64,000 nt of DNA. Source: Gemmatimonadota bacterium (GTDB lineage: Bacteria; Gemmatimonadota; Gemmatimonadetes; Longimicrobiales; Gaopeijiaceae). Both the position numbers and the translations under genes were made by a program. The stretch lies in assembly GCA_022340865.1 (NCBI GenBank), contig JAJDNC010000004.1, positions 62,001-126,000 of the forward strand, in the 5' to 3' direction. Positions 51,935-61,103 of this stretch are shown here, in pieces (positions within the stretch are counted from its first letter, which is position 1; each line of letters begins with the position of its first letter). The notes beneath the pieces were generated by a model, which saw only the letters and a program-made list of their open reading frames with translations, was not told where the DNA came from and did no database searches.

Positions 51935-53047
51935 ATGAAATTCACCATCACCAGGCAGAACCTCCACAATGGTCTTGCTGCCGTCTCGGCCAGCATCCCG
52001 TCCAAGACCACCCTGCCTGTGCTCTCCAACATTCTCTTCGAGGCACGGGAAGGTATGGTGTGGATGAGCGGTACGGATCTGGATGTGTCCGTGCGCGTCA
52101 AGGTCCCTGCGGACGTCAAGGAGGAGGGAAGCCTCACGGCTCCGGGCAAGAAGCTCCAGGAGATCACCCGTGAGCTCCCCGATCAGCCCGTGGAGGTGTC
52201 CACCCGCGGAGACCAGATCGAGCTGAGCAGTGGCCACAGCAACTTCAAGTTCAACGGTCTTCCGGCAGAGGAGTTTCCGTCGCTGCCGCAGGTTCAATTC
52301 GACGAAGGCTGGAGAGTGGGTGGTGCCGATCTGCAGCGGCTCATCCACCACACGTCCTTTGCGGTCTCCACGGAAGAGAGCCGGCCGATTCTGAACGGCG
52401 TGCTCTGGGAGCTGCGTGACGGCAGCATGCGGATGATCGCCACGAACGGCCATCGCCTGGCTCGTATGGGCGTGGCGACGGCTCCCAGCAATGCCCCGTC
52501 GGCGGACTTCATCGTCCCGCCGGCGGCGCTTCAGCACGTTCAGCGGCTCTTCAAGGGCGAAGAAGAGCTCATGGTCGCGCGGAACGGCAATCACCTGGGC
52601 TTCGGGAGCGAGGCGGTCGAGGTCTTCTCCCGTCTCATCGAAGGTACCTACCCCAACTACGACCAAGTCATCCCCCGGGACAACGACAAGGTCGCGACGG
52701 TTCCCAAGAAGGCACTGGAGTCCGCGGTTCGCAGGATGGCGGTGGTGGCATCGGACCAGACACACCGCATCCGCCTCAAGTTCGAGACCGACCGCGTGCA
52801 TCTGAACGTGCTGACTCCCGACCTCGGCGAGGGACACGATGAGATCGACGTAGGCTACGCCGGCGAAGAGCTGGAGATCGGGTTCAACGCCAACTACCTG
52901 CTCGAGGTCCTCCGGTACATGGCCAGCGACGAGGTGAAGGTGACCTTCAAGGCACCGGAGCGGGCAGCCACGGTCGAGCCGGTGGCCGAGGGGGACGAGA
53001 GCATCGACTACCTCTGCCTCATCATGCCGCTCCGGCTCCTCGACTGA
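51935..53047 (+). CDS. dnaN: DNA polymerase III sliding clamp (beta subunit)
   Basis: A 370-residue clamp with three repeated domains. MKFTITRQNLHNGLAAVSAS, TTLPVLSNILFEAREG, the middle-domain VSTEESRPILNGVLWEL and the C-terminal LCLIMPLRLLD (ending PLRL-type, hydrophobic pocket) are typical. ATG 51935 is preceded by AGGAG. A strong terminator follows at 53087. Confidence 0.98.
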   Translation: MKFTITRQNLHNGLAAVSASIPSKTTLPVLSNILFEAREGMVWMSGTDLDVSVRVKVPADVKEEGSLTAPGKKLQEITRELPDQPVEVSTRGDQIELSSGHSNFKFNGLPAEEFPSLPQVQFDEGWRVGGADLQRLIHHTSFAVSTEESRPILNGVLWELRDGSMRMIATNGHRLARMGVATAPSNAPSADFIVPPAALQHVQRLFKGEEELMVARNGNHLGFGSEAVEVFSRLIEGTYPNYDQVIPRDNDKVATVPKKALESAVRRMAVVASDQTHRIRLKFETDRVHLNVLTPDLGEGHDEIDVGYAGEELEIGFNANYLLEVLRYMASDEVKVTFKAPERAATVEPVAEGDESIDYLCLIMPLRLLD

Positions 53048-53086
53048 CGACGACCGGGGGAGCTGGTCGCCCGGAGCGCGGCGAAC

Positions 53087-53127
53087 GAGGGCGGTGGAGG
53101 AGACATCTCCACCGCCCTCCTGCTTTT
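53087..53127 (+). terminator. Rho-independent terminator after dnaN
   Basis: GAGGGCGGTGGAG (53087-53099) pairs perfectly with CTCCACCGCCCTC (53107-53119) around a 7-nt loop and is followed by TGCTTTT. It lies between the convergent dnaN and pyrE genes and could also stop pyrE transcription, although the opposite strand lacks a T-run. Confidence 0.85.
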
Positions 53128-53143
53128 CGCATCCAAGGAGCGA

Positions 53144-53725
53144 TCAGCGCGCAGCGCCTTCCCGGCGTGCGGCCTCCAGGAGCTCCTGACCCGTGAACAC
53201 GGACAGTAGCTCGAGGCCCTCGGACTCGAGGAGCCGGCGGCCACCCTCCTCCCTGTCGACCAGGGTCAGAACACCGAGCACCTCGGGGCCGTGCTCGCGA
53301 ACGGCAGCTACCGCAGCCAGAGCGCTGGAGCCCGTGGTCATGCAGTCCTCGATGACCACGCAGCGTGCGTCCTTCGGAAGCCCGCCCTCTATACGCTGCG
53401 CGGTGCCGTGCTCCTTCGCCTTCTTCCGCACCGAATACGCATCGAGATGGCGGCCCTCCAGCCAGCTCCGATGGGCGATGGCGTACGACACCGGATCGGC
53501 ACCCATGGTGAGACCGCCCACATGGCTCGGCTCGAGGCCGCTCCGGCGAAGGAGGTCGAAGGCCACGTACCCCACCAGGACCTGGCCCTCGGCGCTCATG
53601 GTCGTCTGTCGGGCGTCCACGTAATACGAAGAGCGCACCCCGCTGGACAGCGTGAAATCGCCGATGCGGACCGAGCGCTCGACCAGGAGCTCTCTGAGCC
53701 TGTCACGATGGTTCATGCCCGCCAT
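53144..53725 (-). CDS. pyrE: Orotate phosphoribosyltransferase
   Basis: A 193-residue pyrimidine-synthesis enzyme converting orotate and PRPP to OMP. SGVRSSYYVDARQTTMSAEG, GGLTMGADPVSYAIA, the flexible-loop SVRKKAKEHGTAQRIEGGL and the PRPP motif CVVIEDCMTTGSS are conserved. ATG 53725 is given; ATG 53716 (MNHRD) is an alternative. It follows the thioesterase gene by 59 nt on the same strand. Confidence 0.95.
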   Translation of the reverse strand: MAGMNHRDRLRELLVERSVRIGDFTLSSGVRSSYYVDARQTTMSAEGQVLVGYVAFDLLRRSGLEPSHVGGLTMGADPVSYAIAHRSWLEGRHLDAYSVRKKAKEHGTAQRIEGGLPKDARCVVIEDCMTTGSSALAAVAAVREHGPEVLGVLTLVDREEGGRRLLESEGLELLSVFTGQELLEAARREGAAR

Positions 53726-53784
53726 GGTGCCTGCCGCTCACACCCGACGCAAGGCCGGCCACTCCCGAGGGGTCGGCCTTGCGT

Positions 53785-54231
53785 TCACCCGGGATCGCTG
53801 CCGGGCACCGCCAACCCGAGGGCGACGTGCACCTCGGCGGGAACCCGCATGGGCTTCCGGTCGGCGCCGACCCACACGGCCGTGACCCGGGCGCGTGCGA
53901 GCACCGAGGACGGGTCGGCGGCGGGGCTGATCTCCTGGGCCAGCACCATGCTGGTACGCTTGTAGCCATCCACCCACGTGCGGATGCGGAGGCGCTCGTT
54001 CAAGCGCGCCTCTTTCAGGTAGTCCACCTCGATGCGCACCACGTAGACCCCCCAACCGCGGGCCACGAGCTCCTCGTAGGGGAAGCCCCCTTGTCGAAGG
54101 GCATCGAAGCGGGCGTATTCCAGGTAGTTCAGAAAGACGGCGTGGTTGGCGTGCCCGAAGGAGTCGAGCTCGTAGCTGCGCACCTCCACGAAGGACTCCG
54201 CCACACGTGCCTGGTGAGATAGATCGCTCAT
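53785..54231 (-). CDS. Acyl-CoA thioesterase, YbgC/FadM hot-dog fold
   Basis: A 148-residue single hot-dog protein. YELDSFGHANHAVFLNYLEY carries the catalytic Asp of the YbgC/4-hydroxybenzoyl-CoA thioesterase type, and VVRIEVDYLKEARLNERLRI is the central strand-turn. The physiological acyl-CoA is not evident. It is divergent from the molybdate transporter genes across a 139-nt spacer. Confidence 0.9.
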   Translation of the reverse strand: MSDLSHQARVAESFVEVRSYELDSFGHANHAVFLNYLEYARFDALRQGGFPYEELVARGWGVYVVRIEVDYLKEARLNERLRIRTWVDGYKRTSMVLAQEISPAADPSSVLARARVTAVWVGADRKPMRVPAEVHVALGLAVPGSDPG

Positions 54232-54370
54232 GCGCTAAACAAGGCGCCGAGACCGGCCCCGGGGCAAGGAGGGCGGGCCGACGGGAGCGGAGTGCCGGGA
54301 GAGAAGGGGACCGGCCCGGGTTCATCGACTCGCTTGCCGGGGATGTCGATCCCCCGATAACCTGGCGGCC

Positions 54371-55891
54371 GTGACCACCACAGCGCGCTCTCGTCGACAC
54401 CCGCGTCACCCCGCCCGCCTTCGTGCCCTGGCGCTGGGTGCGGCGCTGGCCGCGTGCATCCCGACGGCGGCCGGCGCCCAGACCTCCGGCCAGGGGATCC
54501 TCGTGCTGGCGGCGGCCAGCCTCACCGACGTGCTGCCCCGGGTGGCCGAGGCGTGGACCCGTCAGGGGGGAGCGCCGGTGCACTTCTCGTTCGACGCCAC
54601 GTCGAGGCTGGCGCCGCAGGCGGTCGAGGGTGCCCCCGCAGACCTGTTCTTCTCCGCCGACGAGGCGTGGATGACCTGGCTCGAGGAGCGGGGCGGCGTA
54701 GTGAAGAGCACCGAGCGCCGCTTCCTGGAGAACACCCTCGTCGTGGTGGTGCCGGCGGGCGCGCCCGCCCCCTCCGGCCCGGCGGCGCTGGTGGGCGTCG
54801 CGAAGCTGGCCCTGGCCGGAGAGAACGTGCCGGCGGGGCGCTACGCCCGCGAGGCTCTCGAGGCCACGGGGGTGTGGGCGAAGGTGAAGGACCACGTGAT
54901 CCGGGGTGGCTCGGTGCGGGGCGCCCTGGAGTGGGTCGCTCGCGGCGAGGTGGGTGCGGGGATCGTGTACGGGACGGACGCCCTGTCCGAGGCGCGGGTC
55001 TCGGTGGCGTTCACCTTCCCGGAGGACACGCACCAGCCCATACGCTACCCGGCGGCGGTGCTGACCGCCTCCCGGCATCCGGCCCTGGCGCGCGCCTTCC
55101 TGGACTTCGCGGCGGGGCCCCAGGCCCGAGGGATCTTCGAGAGCGCCGGCTTCACGGTGGGGGAGGCGGCGAAGGCGCCCGGCTCGGCTCCTCACGCGAC
55201 GACCCCGAACCCGGCCTCGGCCGTGCGCATCTCCCTGATGGTGGCGCTGCTGGCCACCCTCGCGGGCTTTCCCGTCGCGGTGGCCTTCGGATGGCTTCTG
55301 GCGCGCCACGACTTCCGGGGCAAGGTCGTGCTTTCCACCGTCGTTCTCGCGCCGCTGGTGATGCCGCCGGTGGTCACCGGATTTCTGCTCCTGAGCGTGC
55401 TCGGAAGCCGGAGCCCCCTGGGCCGCGGCCTCGCGGCGCTGGGGCTGCAGGTCCCGTTCACGCTCCTGGGGGCGGCGGTGGCGGCACTGGCGGTGGGCTT
55501 TCCCCTCTACGTTCTCACGGTTCGCAACGCCTTCGAGGCTGTCGACCCGCACTACGAGGAGGTGTCCTGGACGCTGGGCGTCGGACGGCGCAGGACCTTC
55601 TTGCGCGTCTCCCTGCCGCTGGCCGTGCCCGGGATCGTCGCGGGGGCCGTTCTCGCGTTCGCGCGGGCCCTGGGGGAGTTCGGCGCTACCGTGGTGCTGG
55701 CCGGCAACGTCGAGGGGCGGACGCGGACCATCGCGCTGGCCATCTACACGCTTCTCGAGGCCCCGGCCGCCCGCCGGGACACGTGGATCCTCGTCGGTGC
55801 GAGCGTGGCCATCTCCCTGGCGGCGCTGGTGGGGTACGAGGCGCTCTCCCGGAGGCAGCGCAGGAGGCTGGAGGTGCGGGGTGGCGGGTGA
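54371..55891 (+). CDS. Molybdate ABC transporter, ModA-ModB fusion
   Basis: A 506-residue protein joining two normally separate subunits. After a signal-like N-terminus (ALALGAALAACIPTAAGA) the ModA-type binding domain (about 40-270) shows VLAAASLTDVLPRVAEAW, FDATSRLAPQAVEGAPADLF and GAGIVYGTDALSEARV. A hinge with HATTPNPASA leads to a ModB permease (about 280-500) with five or six helices and the EAA loop PHYEEVSWTLGVGRRRTFLR. Expected role: capture and transport of molybdate (or tungstate). GTG 54371 is the only sensible start. ModC follows with an 11-nt overlap. Confidence 0.9.
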   Translation: MTTTARSRRHPRHPARLRALALGAALAACIPTAAGAQTSGQGILVLAAASLTDVLPRVAEAWTRQGGAPVHFSFDATSRLAPQAVEGAPADLFFSADEAWMTWLEERGGVVKSTERRFLENTLVVVVPAGAPAPSGPAALVGVAKLALAGENVPAGRYAREALEATGVWAKVKDHVIRGGSVRGALEWVARGEVGAGIVYGTDALSEARVSVAFTFPEDTHQPIRYPAAVLTASRHPALARAFLDFAAGPQARGIFESAGFTVGEAAKAPGSAPHATTPNPASAVRISLMVALLATLAGFPVAVAFGWLLARHDFRGKVVLSTVVLAPLVMPPVVTGFLLLSVLGSRSPLGRGLAALGLQVPFTLLGAAVAALAVGFPLYVLTVRNAFEAVDPHYEEVSWTLGVGRRRTFLRVSLPLAVPGIVAGAVLAFARALGEFGATVVLAGNVEGRTRTIALAIYTLLEAPAARRDTWILVGASVAISLAALVGYEALSRRQRRRLEVRGGG

Positions 55892-56525
55892 CACCTGGGG
55901 GGGCATCCGCATGCACGTCGGGGTGCCGCTGGCGGCGCATCCCCTGGAGGTCTCCCTGGAGACCAGCGCCCGCTCCGTGGCCATCGTGGGGCCGTCGGGG
56001 GCCGGAAAGAGCACGCTGCTCCGGGTGCTCGCCGGGGTGGAGCACCGGGCCCGGGGCGAGGTGGTGGTGGACGGGGCGGTCTGGCTCGATCCGAGCCGGG
56101 GCATGGTGGTGCCCCCGTGGGAACGACGTGTGGGGTGGGTCCCGCAGGAGATGCTGCTCTTTCCCCATCTTTCGGTGCGGGAGAACCTGGGATTCGCCGG
56201 CGGGAGCGACCGCGAGGTCGAGGAGACGGCGGCGCTCCTCCAGGTGGGGCACCTGCTGGATCGACGCCCGCGGCGGCTCTCCGGCGGCGAGCGCCAACGC
56301 GTGGCCCTGGGCCGTGCCCTCCTGTCGGCTCCCCGCCTGCTGCTGCTGGACGAGCCCTTCTCCGCGCTGGACCGCGCTCTCCGGAAGCAGATCTCCGCGA
56401 CCGTCAGGCGACTGATCGTGGAGCGGGCGATTCCGCTGGTGCTCATAAGCCACGACGACGCCGACACCCGGATGCTTGCCGAGGAGCACTGGCACCTCCG
56501 TGACGGTACGCTCGAGCCCTTGTAG
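55881..56525 (+). CDS. modC: Molybdate ABC transporter ATPase (short ModC)
   Basis: A 214-residue ATPase with Walker A VGPSGAGKSTLLRVL, the Q-loop GWVPQEMLLFPHLSVREN, signature LSGGERQRVALGRALL, Walker B LLLLDEPFSALDRAL and the switch His in LISHDDAD. It stops about 10 residues later and lacks the C-terminal TOBE/Mop molybdate-binding domain found in classical ModC (about 350 residues). GTG 55881 has GGAGGTG just upstream, inside the end of the modAB gene; longer starts would read into low-quality sequence. Confidence 0.9.
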   Translation: MAGDTWGGIRMHVGVPLAAHPLEVSLETSARSVAIVGPSGAGKSTLLRVLAGVEHRARGEVVVDGAVWLDPSRGMVVPPWERRVGWVPQEMLLFPHLSVRENLGFAGGSDREVEETAALLQVGHLLDRRPRRLSGGERQRVALGRALLSAPRLLLLDEPFSALDRALRKQISATVRRLIVERAIPLVLISHDDADTRMLAEEHWHLRDGTLEPL

Positions 56526-56532
56526 CTCACAC

Positions 56533-56582
56533 CCGGTGCGACACCGGCGGCCCGTCACCGTGCCGGACGGTGGATCCGGCAC
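56533..56582. terminator. Two tandem hairpins between convergent modC and LuxR-type genes
   Basis: CCGGTG/CACCGG (56533-56547, 3-nt loop) and GTGCCGGA/TCCGGCAC (56560-56582, 7-nt loop) are perfect stems in the 73-nt convergent gap. There is no T-run. The arrangement resembles that at 38717-38822. Confidence 0.55.
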
Positions 56583-56598
56583 CCACCCTTCGGCGCCG

Positions 56599-59500
56599 CT
56601 ACCCGTCCAGCAGCCCGGCGTCGCGGATCACATCCCCCAGCTCGGCCCGGGATTCGAGCTCGAGCTTCTGGAAGATGTTGGACAGGTGCGTGCTCACCGT
56701 TCTCGGTGAGATGCCCAGGTCCTTGCCGATGGCCTTGTTGGACTTGCGGCGAGCCACGAGCCGAGCGATCTCCAGCTCCCGCTCCGTGAGCCCCGCCAGC
56801 CCCTCGCCCGCACCCCGGGGCGGTGGGCGGTGGCCGAGCTCCCGGAACTGGATGCGCGCCTTTTCCAGCTCCTGCTCGGCCCCCAGTCGAGCGAGCACGT
56901 CGTGGACGCGACGCAGCTCGGCGAGGGCGCCCCCGGTGTCGCCGATGTCCGCGAGGCGTCCGGCGAGCTGGCGGCGTATGCGCACCGCATACGGGATCAT
57001 GGGGATCTCCTCCAGGGCTTCGGCTGCTTGCCTCATGAGGACCGCGCCACGCGCCGGGTCTCCACGCTTCCAGCACACGAGCGCGTCGCACGCGTCGGCC
57101 CACGCGAGGCCCAGCTTGTGGCTGAGCGCTTCGGCGAGGGTGCGCATACGCTCTCCGACGTCCGCGGCCTCGTCGATGTGGCCCGCCCACAAGCACGCCT
57201 CGGCCAGGATGGGCAGGAGACGGTGGACGGCCCACAGCCGATAGCCCGTCCCCTCGGCGATCTCGAGGCCCCGCCGCGCCGCCAGGATCGACGCCTCGTA
57301 GTCCCCGATCGCGACCCGGTAGTGTGCCAGTGCGATATACGCGGGTACCACCATGTGCACGTCGCGCAGGCCCCCGGGCTGGTCGATGCCGGCCATCTCG
57401 CACGCTTCGTCAACCATGGCCTGCGCCCGGTCGAGATCCCCTCGCCCGATGTGGATGAGCGAGGTCCATGCGAGGACCCGGGCGAGGAGCGAGGCCTGGT
57501 TCAGGCTACGCGCCAGCGCGATGGACTGCTCGCCCACCGCGATGCCCTCGTCCCACTCGCCGGAGCCGAAGGCCCGCTCGATGGCCATGTCTGCGGTCCA
57601 GAGTCTCAGGACGGGGGAGCGCAGGCGATCGGCGAGGTCCGTGGCCGCTTCGATCCCCTGGGCCATGCCCTTCGTGTCGCCGGTCATGCCCGCGAGCACC
57701 GCGAGGCCCCAGCGGGCCCAGAACTCCACGCTGAGGTTGCCGGTGGAGGCTGCCAGGTCGATGGCCCGGCGCGCGTGCTTCTCGGCCGTGGCGGGAGGGC
57801 CGATCCACACGTGCAGGAGCGACAGCGCCCGGTGCGCCCGGGCCAACAGCTCGGGGCTACCCAGCGCTTCCGCCCGTGGCAGCGCCGCCTGGAGCTCGGC
57901 CAGGGCCTCGGGCGCGCGACCCAGCTGCTGGAGACAGTGTCCCCGCACCAGATGGATGTGAACGGCATCCGCCGTGCTTCCCATGGCTTCCGCCGCCGCG
58001 AGCCCGGCCTCGAGATGGGCGAGGGCCTCCTCGTGTCGCCCGCACCAGAACGTGGCGAGACCCAGAGCCCGCCAGGCGGCCGGGTCCGCCTTCGCGTCCG
58101 TCGCCGGCCTGGCGAGGAGCGCCGACCACATGGTGGCGGCCTTCTCGTACTCCCCCAGACGCAGATGCGCCCGGGCGATCTCCCGCCTCAGGACCGGGGC
58201 CGTGGTCCCGTCCGGCGCGCTGTATTCCGGCGGGATCCGGTGCAGGGCGGAGCGCAGGTAATCCACGGCCTCTCTGTCGGCGTGTCGTTCGGTGGCCCGC
58301 CGCCCGGCGGCGGTGAGGTAGAGGATGGCCTTTTCTCCGAAGGCGTCCGTGTCGGTGCGCGCGAAGTGGTAAGCGAGCTCGTCGGCGTGGTCCATCGCCC
58401 GCTGTCCCCAGAAGGCCTCCATGGCCTCCGCGACGGCGCCGTGCATCATACGCGCGCGCTGTAGCCCGAGCTCCTGGTAGAGGGTCTCTCCCACCACGGG
58501 ATGTATGAACTCGTAGACCACGGAACCCCCGTCGGCTCGCTCGGTGAGGATCCGATGGGCGCACAGCTCCTCCAGGGCCGACAGCAGGGCGGGGCCGGGG
58601 AGCTCGCCGACGGAGACGAGCAAGGGGTAGTCCGCCCTCGTGCCGATGACGGCGACGAGGTCCGCCACCGTTCTCGCGTTCTCGGAGACGCCCGCGAAAT
58701 GGGCCGCCACCGCATCCCGGATGGAGGCCGGCAGCCCCAGGTCCTTGGCGTCCCAACCAATCCAGGTGCCCTCCTGACTCGTGAGACCGCCGCTGGCGAC
58801 CAGGGCCTTGAGGATCTCCTCCACGAAGAAGGGGTTGCCCCGGGTCCATCCGTAGAGCATCGCTGCGAACTCCCCTACCAGGCCGGCGTCCACCGCGAAG
58901 GCGCGGGACACCAGCTCGGTGACCTGCTCCCGGGACATGGGCTCGAGATGCAGGGTGCGCGCGACCCCGACGGAATGCAGGGACCGCTCGAGCTGGCTCA
59001 GGCGGGGGTTCCGGTCCCGCTCGTCGTCGTTGTAGGTGCACACGATGAGCAGCGGCCGACCCACTGCCTGGCGCGCGATGAAGTGGAGGAGCTCCAGCGA
59101 AGAATGGTCCGCCCACTGCAGGTCCTCGAGGATCACGAGCAGCGGCGTACGCGCGGCGCAGTTCTTCAGGAACTCGGTGAAGTTCCAGAGCAACCGGGTG
59201 CGGAACTCCGCGGGATCGTCCTCGGAGAGCGGGCCCCGCTGCCCGCCGTGCTCCAGGGTCGGAAAGAGATAGCCGAGGTCGCCCTCGCCCCCTCGCGACA
59301 GCACGGAGAGCGTATCGGGTTCCATCTCCCGGAGCATGGGCAGAAAGGCGTCGGAAAAGAGCGCATAGGGCACGCCAAGCTCCACCGCGTAGGCACGGCC
59401 CCGGGCCACTGACCAGCCCCGCTGCACGGCCTTGTCCGCCAGCTCGTCCACGAGCCGGGTCTTACCGACGCCGCTGCCGCCGGAGAGCACCAACGTGGAG

Positions 59501-59631
59501 ACCGCACGGTCGCCACCGTCGATGAGATCTCCGAGGGCAGCCAGCTCCTCGGTGCGGCCTATCAGCGGCAGGGGAAACACGGGACGAGTCCCGTTTCCCC
59601 CCTTCGCCGGGGGTTTCGCGAGAGCGCTCAT
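56599..59631 (-). CDS. LuxR-type regulator with N-terminal AAA ATPase (LAL family)
   Basis: A 1010-residue STAND-type regulator. The N-terminal ATPase has LIGRTEELAALGDLIDGG, Walker A LSGGSGVGKTRLVDEL (about 49-64) and Walker B LLVILEDLQWADHSSLELL (about 164-182). A long region of TPR-like helices (about 430-930) follows, with an Ala/Leu-rich pattern such as YEKAATMWSALLARPATDAK. The LuxR helix-turn-helix is at the C-terminus: LTERELEIARLVARRKSNKA, then ISPRTVSTHLSNIFQKLELE. ATG 59631 is preferred; TTG 59673 would add 14 residues. Ligand and targets are unknown. Confidence 0.92.
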   Translation of the reverse strand: MSALAKPPAKGGNGTRPVFPLPLIGRTEELAALGDLIDGGDRAVSTLVLSGGSGVGKTRLVDELADKAVQRGWSVARGRAYAVELGVPYALFSDAFLPMLREMEPDTLSVLSRGGEGDLGYLFPTLEHGGQRGPLSEDDPAEFRTRLLWNFTEFLKNCAARTPLLVILEDLQWADHSSLELLHFIARQAVGRPLLIVCTYNDDERDRNPRLSQLERSLHSVGVARTLHLEPMSREQVTELVSRAFAVDAGLVGEFAAMLYGWTRGNPFFVEEILKALVASGGLTSQEGTWIGWDAKDLGLPASIRDAVAAHFAGVSENARTVADLVAVIGTRADYPLLVSVGELPGPALLSALEELCAHRILTERADGGSVVYEFIHPVVGETLYQELGLQRARMMHGAVAEAMEAFWGQRAMDHADELAYHFARTDTDAFGEKAILYLTAAGRRATERHADREAVDYLRSALHRIPPEYSAPDGTTAPVLRREIARAHLRLGEYEKAATMWSALLARPATDAKADPAAWRALGLATFWCGRHEEALAHLEAGLAAAEAMGSTADAVHIHLVRGHCLQQLGRAPEALAELQAALPRAEALGSPELLARAHRALSLLHVWIGPPATAEKHARRAIDLAASTGNLSVEFWARWGLAVLAGMTGDTKGMAQGIEAATDLADRLRSPVLRLWTADMAIERAFGSGEWDEGIAVGEQSIALARSLNQASLLARVLAWTSLIHIGRGDLDRAQAMVDEACEMAGIDQPGGLRDVHMVVPAYIALAHYRVAIGDYEASILAARRGLEIAEGTGYRLWAVHRLLPILAEACLWAGHIDEAADVGERMRTLAEALSHKLGLAWADACDALVCWKRGDPARGAVLMRQAAEALEEIPMIPYAVRIRRQLAGRLADIGDTGGALAELRRVHDVLARLGAEQELEKARIQFRELGHRPPPRGAGEGLAGLTERELEIARLVARRKSNKAIGKDLGISPRTVSTHLSNIFQKLELESRAELGDVIRDAGLLDG

Positions 59632-59938
59632 GATCACGCGCGGAAGAGAATCGCTGGCAGGGATGCCAGCCAAAGTACGATGCCCCGGGTTGCACCGACA
59701 GGTAATGCCGGGGCAGCCGAAGGGTCGCGCATGGGCGCGGCCTGTCGGCTCTCGTGCCGGAACGGCCGCCCCAACCCATAGCCACGTAAGTCACTGTCAT
59801 TCATAGTGATGGGCGCATGGGGACCAACGCCTTCGGCGTCGGTGCCCTCGCCGTAGCGCTGCTACGACTCGTCGTCGTGCCTTGCCTGAGCAGCGAAAGC
59901 CCCATGCGCGCGGGGTACTCCCCTTCTTCAGCACCCTG
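59632..59938. other. 307-nt spacer upstream of the LuxR-type gene with strong secondary structure
   Basis: It holds the LuxR-type gene promoter (not recognised), a TCACT/AGTGA dyad (59791-59809), and a folded block: outer arms GCGCATGGGG (59813-59822) and CCCCATGCGC (59900-59909), enclosing ACGCC-TTC-GGCGT (59827-59839) and CGTAGC-GCT-GCTACG (59852-59866). The block abuts repeat copy B. Read from the minus strand it is the 3' untranslated region of uppS. Confidence 0.6.
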
Positions 59939-59942
59939 CTAG
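59906..59942. repeat. 37-nt dispersed repeat, copy B (uppS 3' end)
   Basis: About 33/37 identical to 4139-4175, with the same GGGG-TACT-CCCC and AGCA-CCC-TGCT dyads and the same terminal CTAG whose CTA provides the minus-strand TAG stop, here of uppS. It directly follows the folded block at 59813-59909. Confidence 0.6.
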
Positions 59943-60667
59943 ACGGCGGCCGCGACCCTCCCGAACCGCCGCTCGCGTGAGCGAAAGTCGCGGACCGCGG
60001 TCGCCAGGTCTCCCTTGCCGAAGTCGGGCCACATCCTCGGAGTGAACGTCAGCTCCGCATAGGCGCACTCCCAGAGGAGGAAGTCGCTCAAGCGCTGCTC
60101 GCCCCCGGTGCGGATGAGGAGATCCACCTCGGGCGTGGGCTCTCGCAGACCCATGGCCTCGCCCACCCGGGCGGCGAAGCCGTCACGGTCCAGATCGACA
60201 CTGCCGGACTCGGCGGCCAGGCGCGCCGCCGACACCAGCACGTCGCGGCTCGAGTAGTCCACGGCCAGGCGGAGCCGTAGCCGGCCACCCTGGGCCGTAG
60301 CGGCCTCGGCGCTTCGAATGGCCGCCACGAGGGGGGCCGAGAGGCGGTCACGGCGCCCCATGACCTCCAGGCGCACGCCGTTCTCGAGAAGCTCCGGGAC
60401 CTCCTTCCGCAGATACGACCGGAACAGCCCCATGAGCGTACGAACTTCCCGCGGCGGGCGCTGCCAGTTGTCCGAGGAGAACGCGTACAGGGTGAGCGTT
60501 CCCACACCCAGATCGGGAGCCGCTTCGACGACGCGTCGGACGGCGTGTGCTCCCTGACGATGGCCCCACTCCCTGGGTCTGCCCCGGGCCACGGCCCAAC
60601 GGCCGTTGCCGTCCATGATGATGGCCACGTGGAGACCGGGCGGAGAGGGGAAAGCACTCTGTATCAT
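59939..60667 (-). CDS. uppS: Isoprenyl (undecaprenyl) diphosphate synthase
   Basis: A 242-residue cis-prenyltransferase making the C55 lipid carrier for peptidoglycan. The signature [41 protein letters not shown] and the C-terminal [20 protein letters not shown] are intact. ATG 60667 has no clear Shine-Dalgarno sequence and lies 15 nt after a T8 run, a possible attenuator. The TAG stop is part of the repeat at 59906-59942. Confidence 0.96.
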   Translation of the reverse strand: MIQSAFPSPPGLHVAIIMDGNGRWAVARGRPREWGHRQGAHAVRRVVEAAPDLGVGTLTLYAFSSDNWQRPPREVRTLMGLFRSYLRKEVPELLENGVRLEVMGRRDRLSAPLVAAIRSAEAATAQGGRLRLRLAVDYSSRDVLVSAARLAAESGSVDLDRDGFAARVGEAMGLREPTPEVDLLIRTGGEQRLSDFLLWECAYAELTFTPRMWPDFGKGDLATAVRDFRSRERRFGRVAAAV

Positions 60668-60681
60668 AGAGACGCTCTGGC

Positions 60682-60712
60682 AAAAAAAACGGCGTTGAAC
60701 ACCACGCTCAAC
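60682..60712 (-). terminator. Weak hairpin plus T8 between the winged-helix gene and uppS
   Basis: On the minus strand GTTGA (60712-60708) and TCAAC (60698-60694) form a short stem overlapping the TGA of the winged-helix gene, followed by GCCG and eight T (60689-60682). The T-run is textbook, but the stem is only 5 bp, so it may be a partial terminator or attenuator for uppS. Confidence 0.4.
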
Positions 60713-61103
60713 CCTCCCGGGTCGCGCGGATGATGGCCTCCATATGGTCCAGATACGACGCGAGGGCACGCCGACCCAGCGCCGTCAATGCATAATCGGT
60801 CCGCGGGGTGCGCCCCTCGAACGACTTCTTGCACAGCACGTACCCCGCGTCCTCTAGACGCCGCGCGTGGGCGCTGAGGTTACCGTCGGTGGTTCCGAGG
60901 AGGTCCCGCAGGTCGGTGAAGGTGAGCGAGCCGTTCACCGCCAGCGCGCTGACGATGCCCAACCTCACCCTCTCGTGGATGAGCTGGTCGAGCTCGAGGG
61001 CCCCCGTCTCGGGATGCTGACCCTCGAGCGCTCCCAGGGGAGGGCGGTCGACTGCGGGTGTCGTCGGGCGCGCGCGCCGCGCCGCGCTGCGTTCAGCCGC
61101 CAT
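60708..61103 (-). CDS. Winged-helix transcriptional regulator
   Basis: A 131-residue DNA-binding protein. [40 protein letters not shown] and [20 protein letters not shown] with [19 protein letters not shown] match the HTH_34/ArsR-like winged-helix family (YjgF-independent, often paired with a membrane protein). An Arg/Ala-rich N-terminal extension (about 1-30) is unusual. ATG 61103 overlaps the upstream membrane-protein gene by 11 nt. Confidence 0.88.
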   Translation of the reverse strand: MAAERSAARRARPTTPAVDRPPLGALEGQHPETGALELDQLIHERVRLGIVSALAVNGSLTFTDLRDLLGTTDGNLSAHARRLEDAGYVLCKKSFEGRTPRTDYALTALGRRALASYLDHMEAIIRATREG

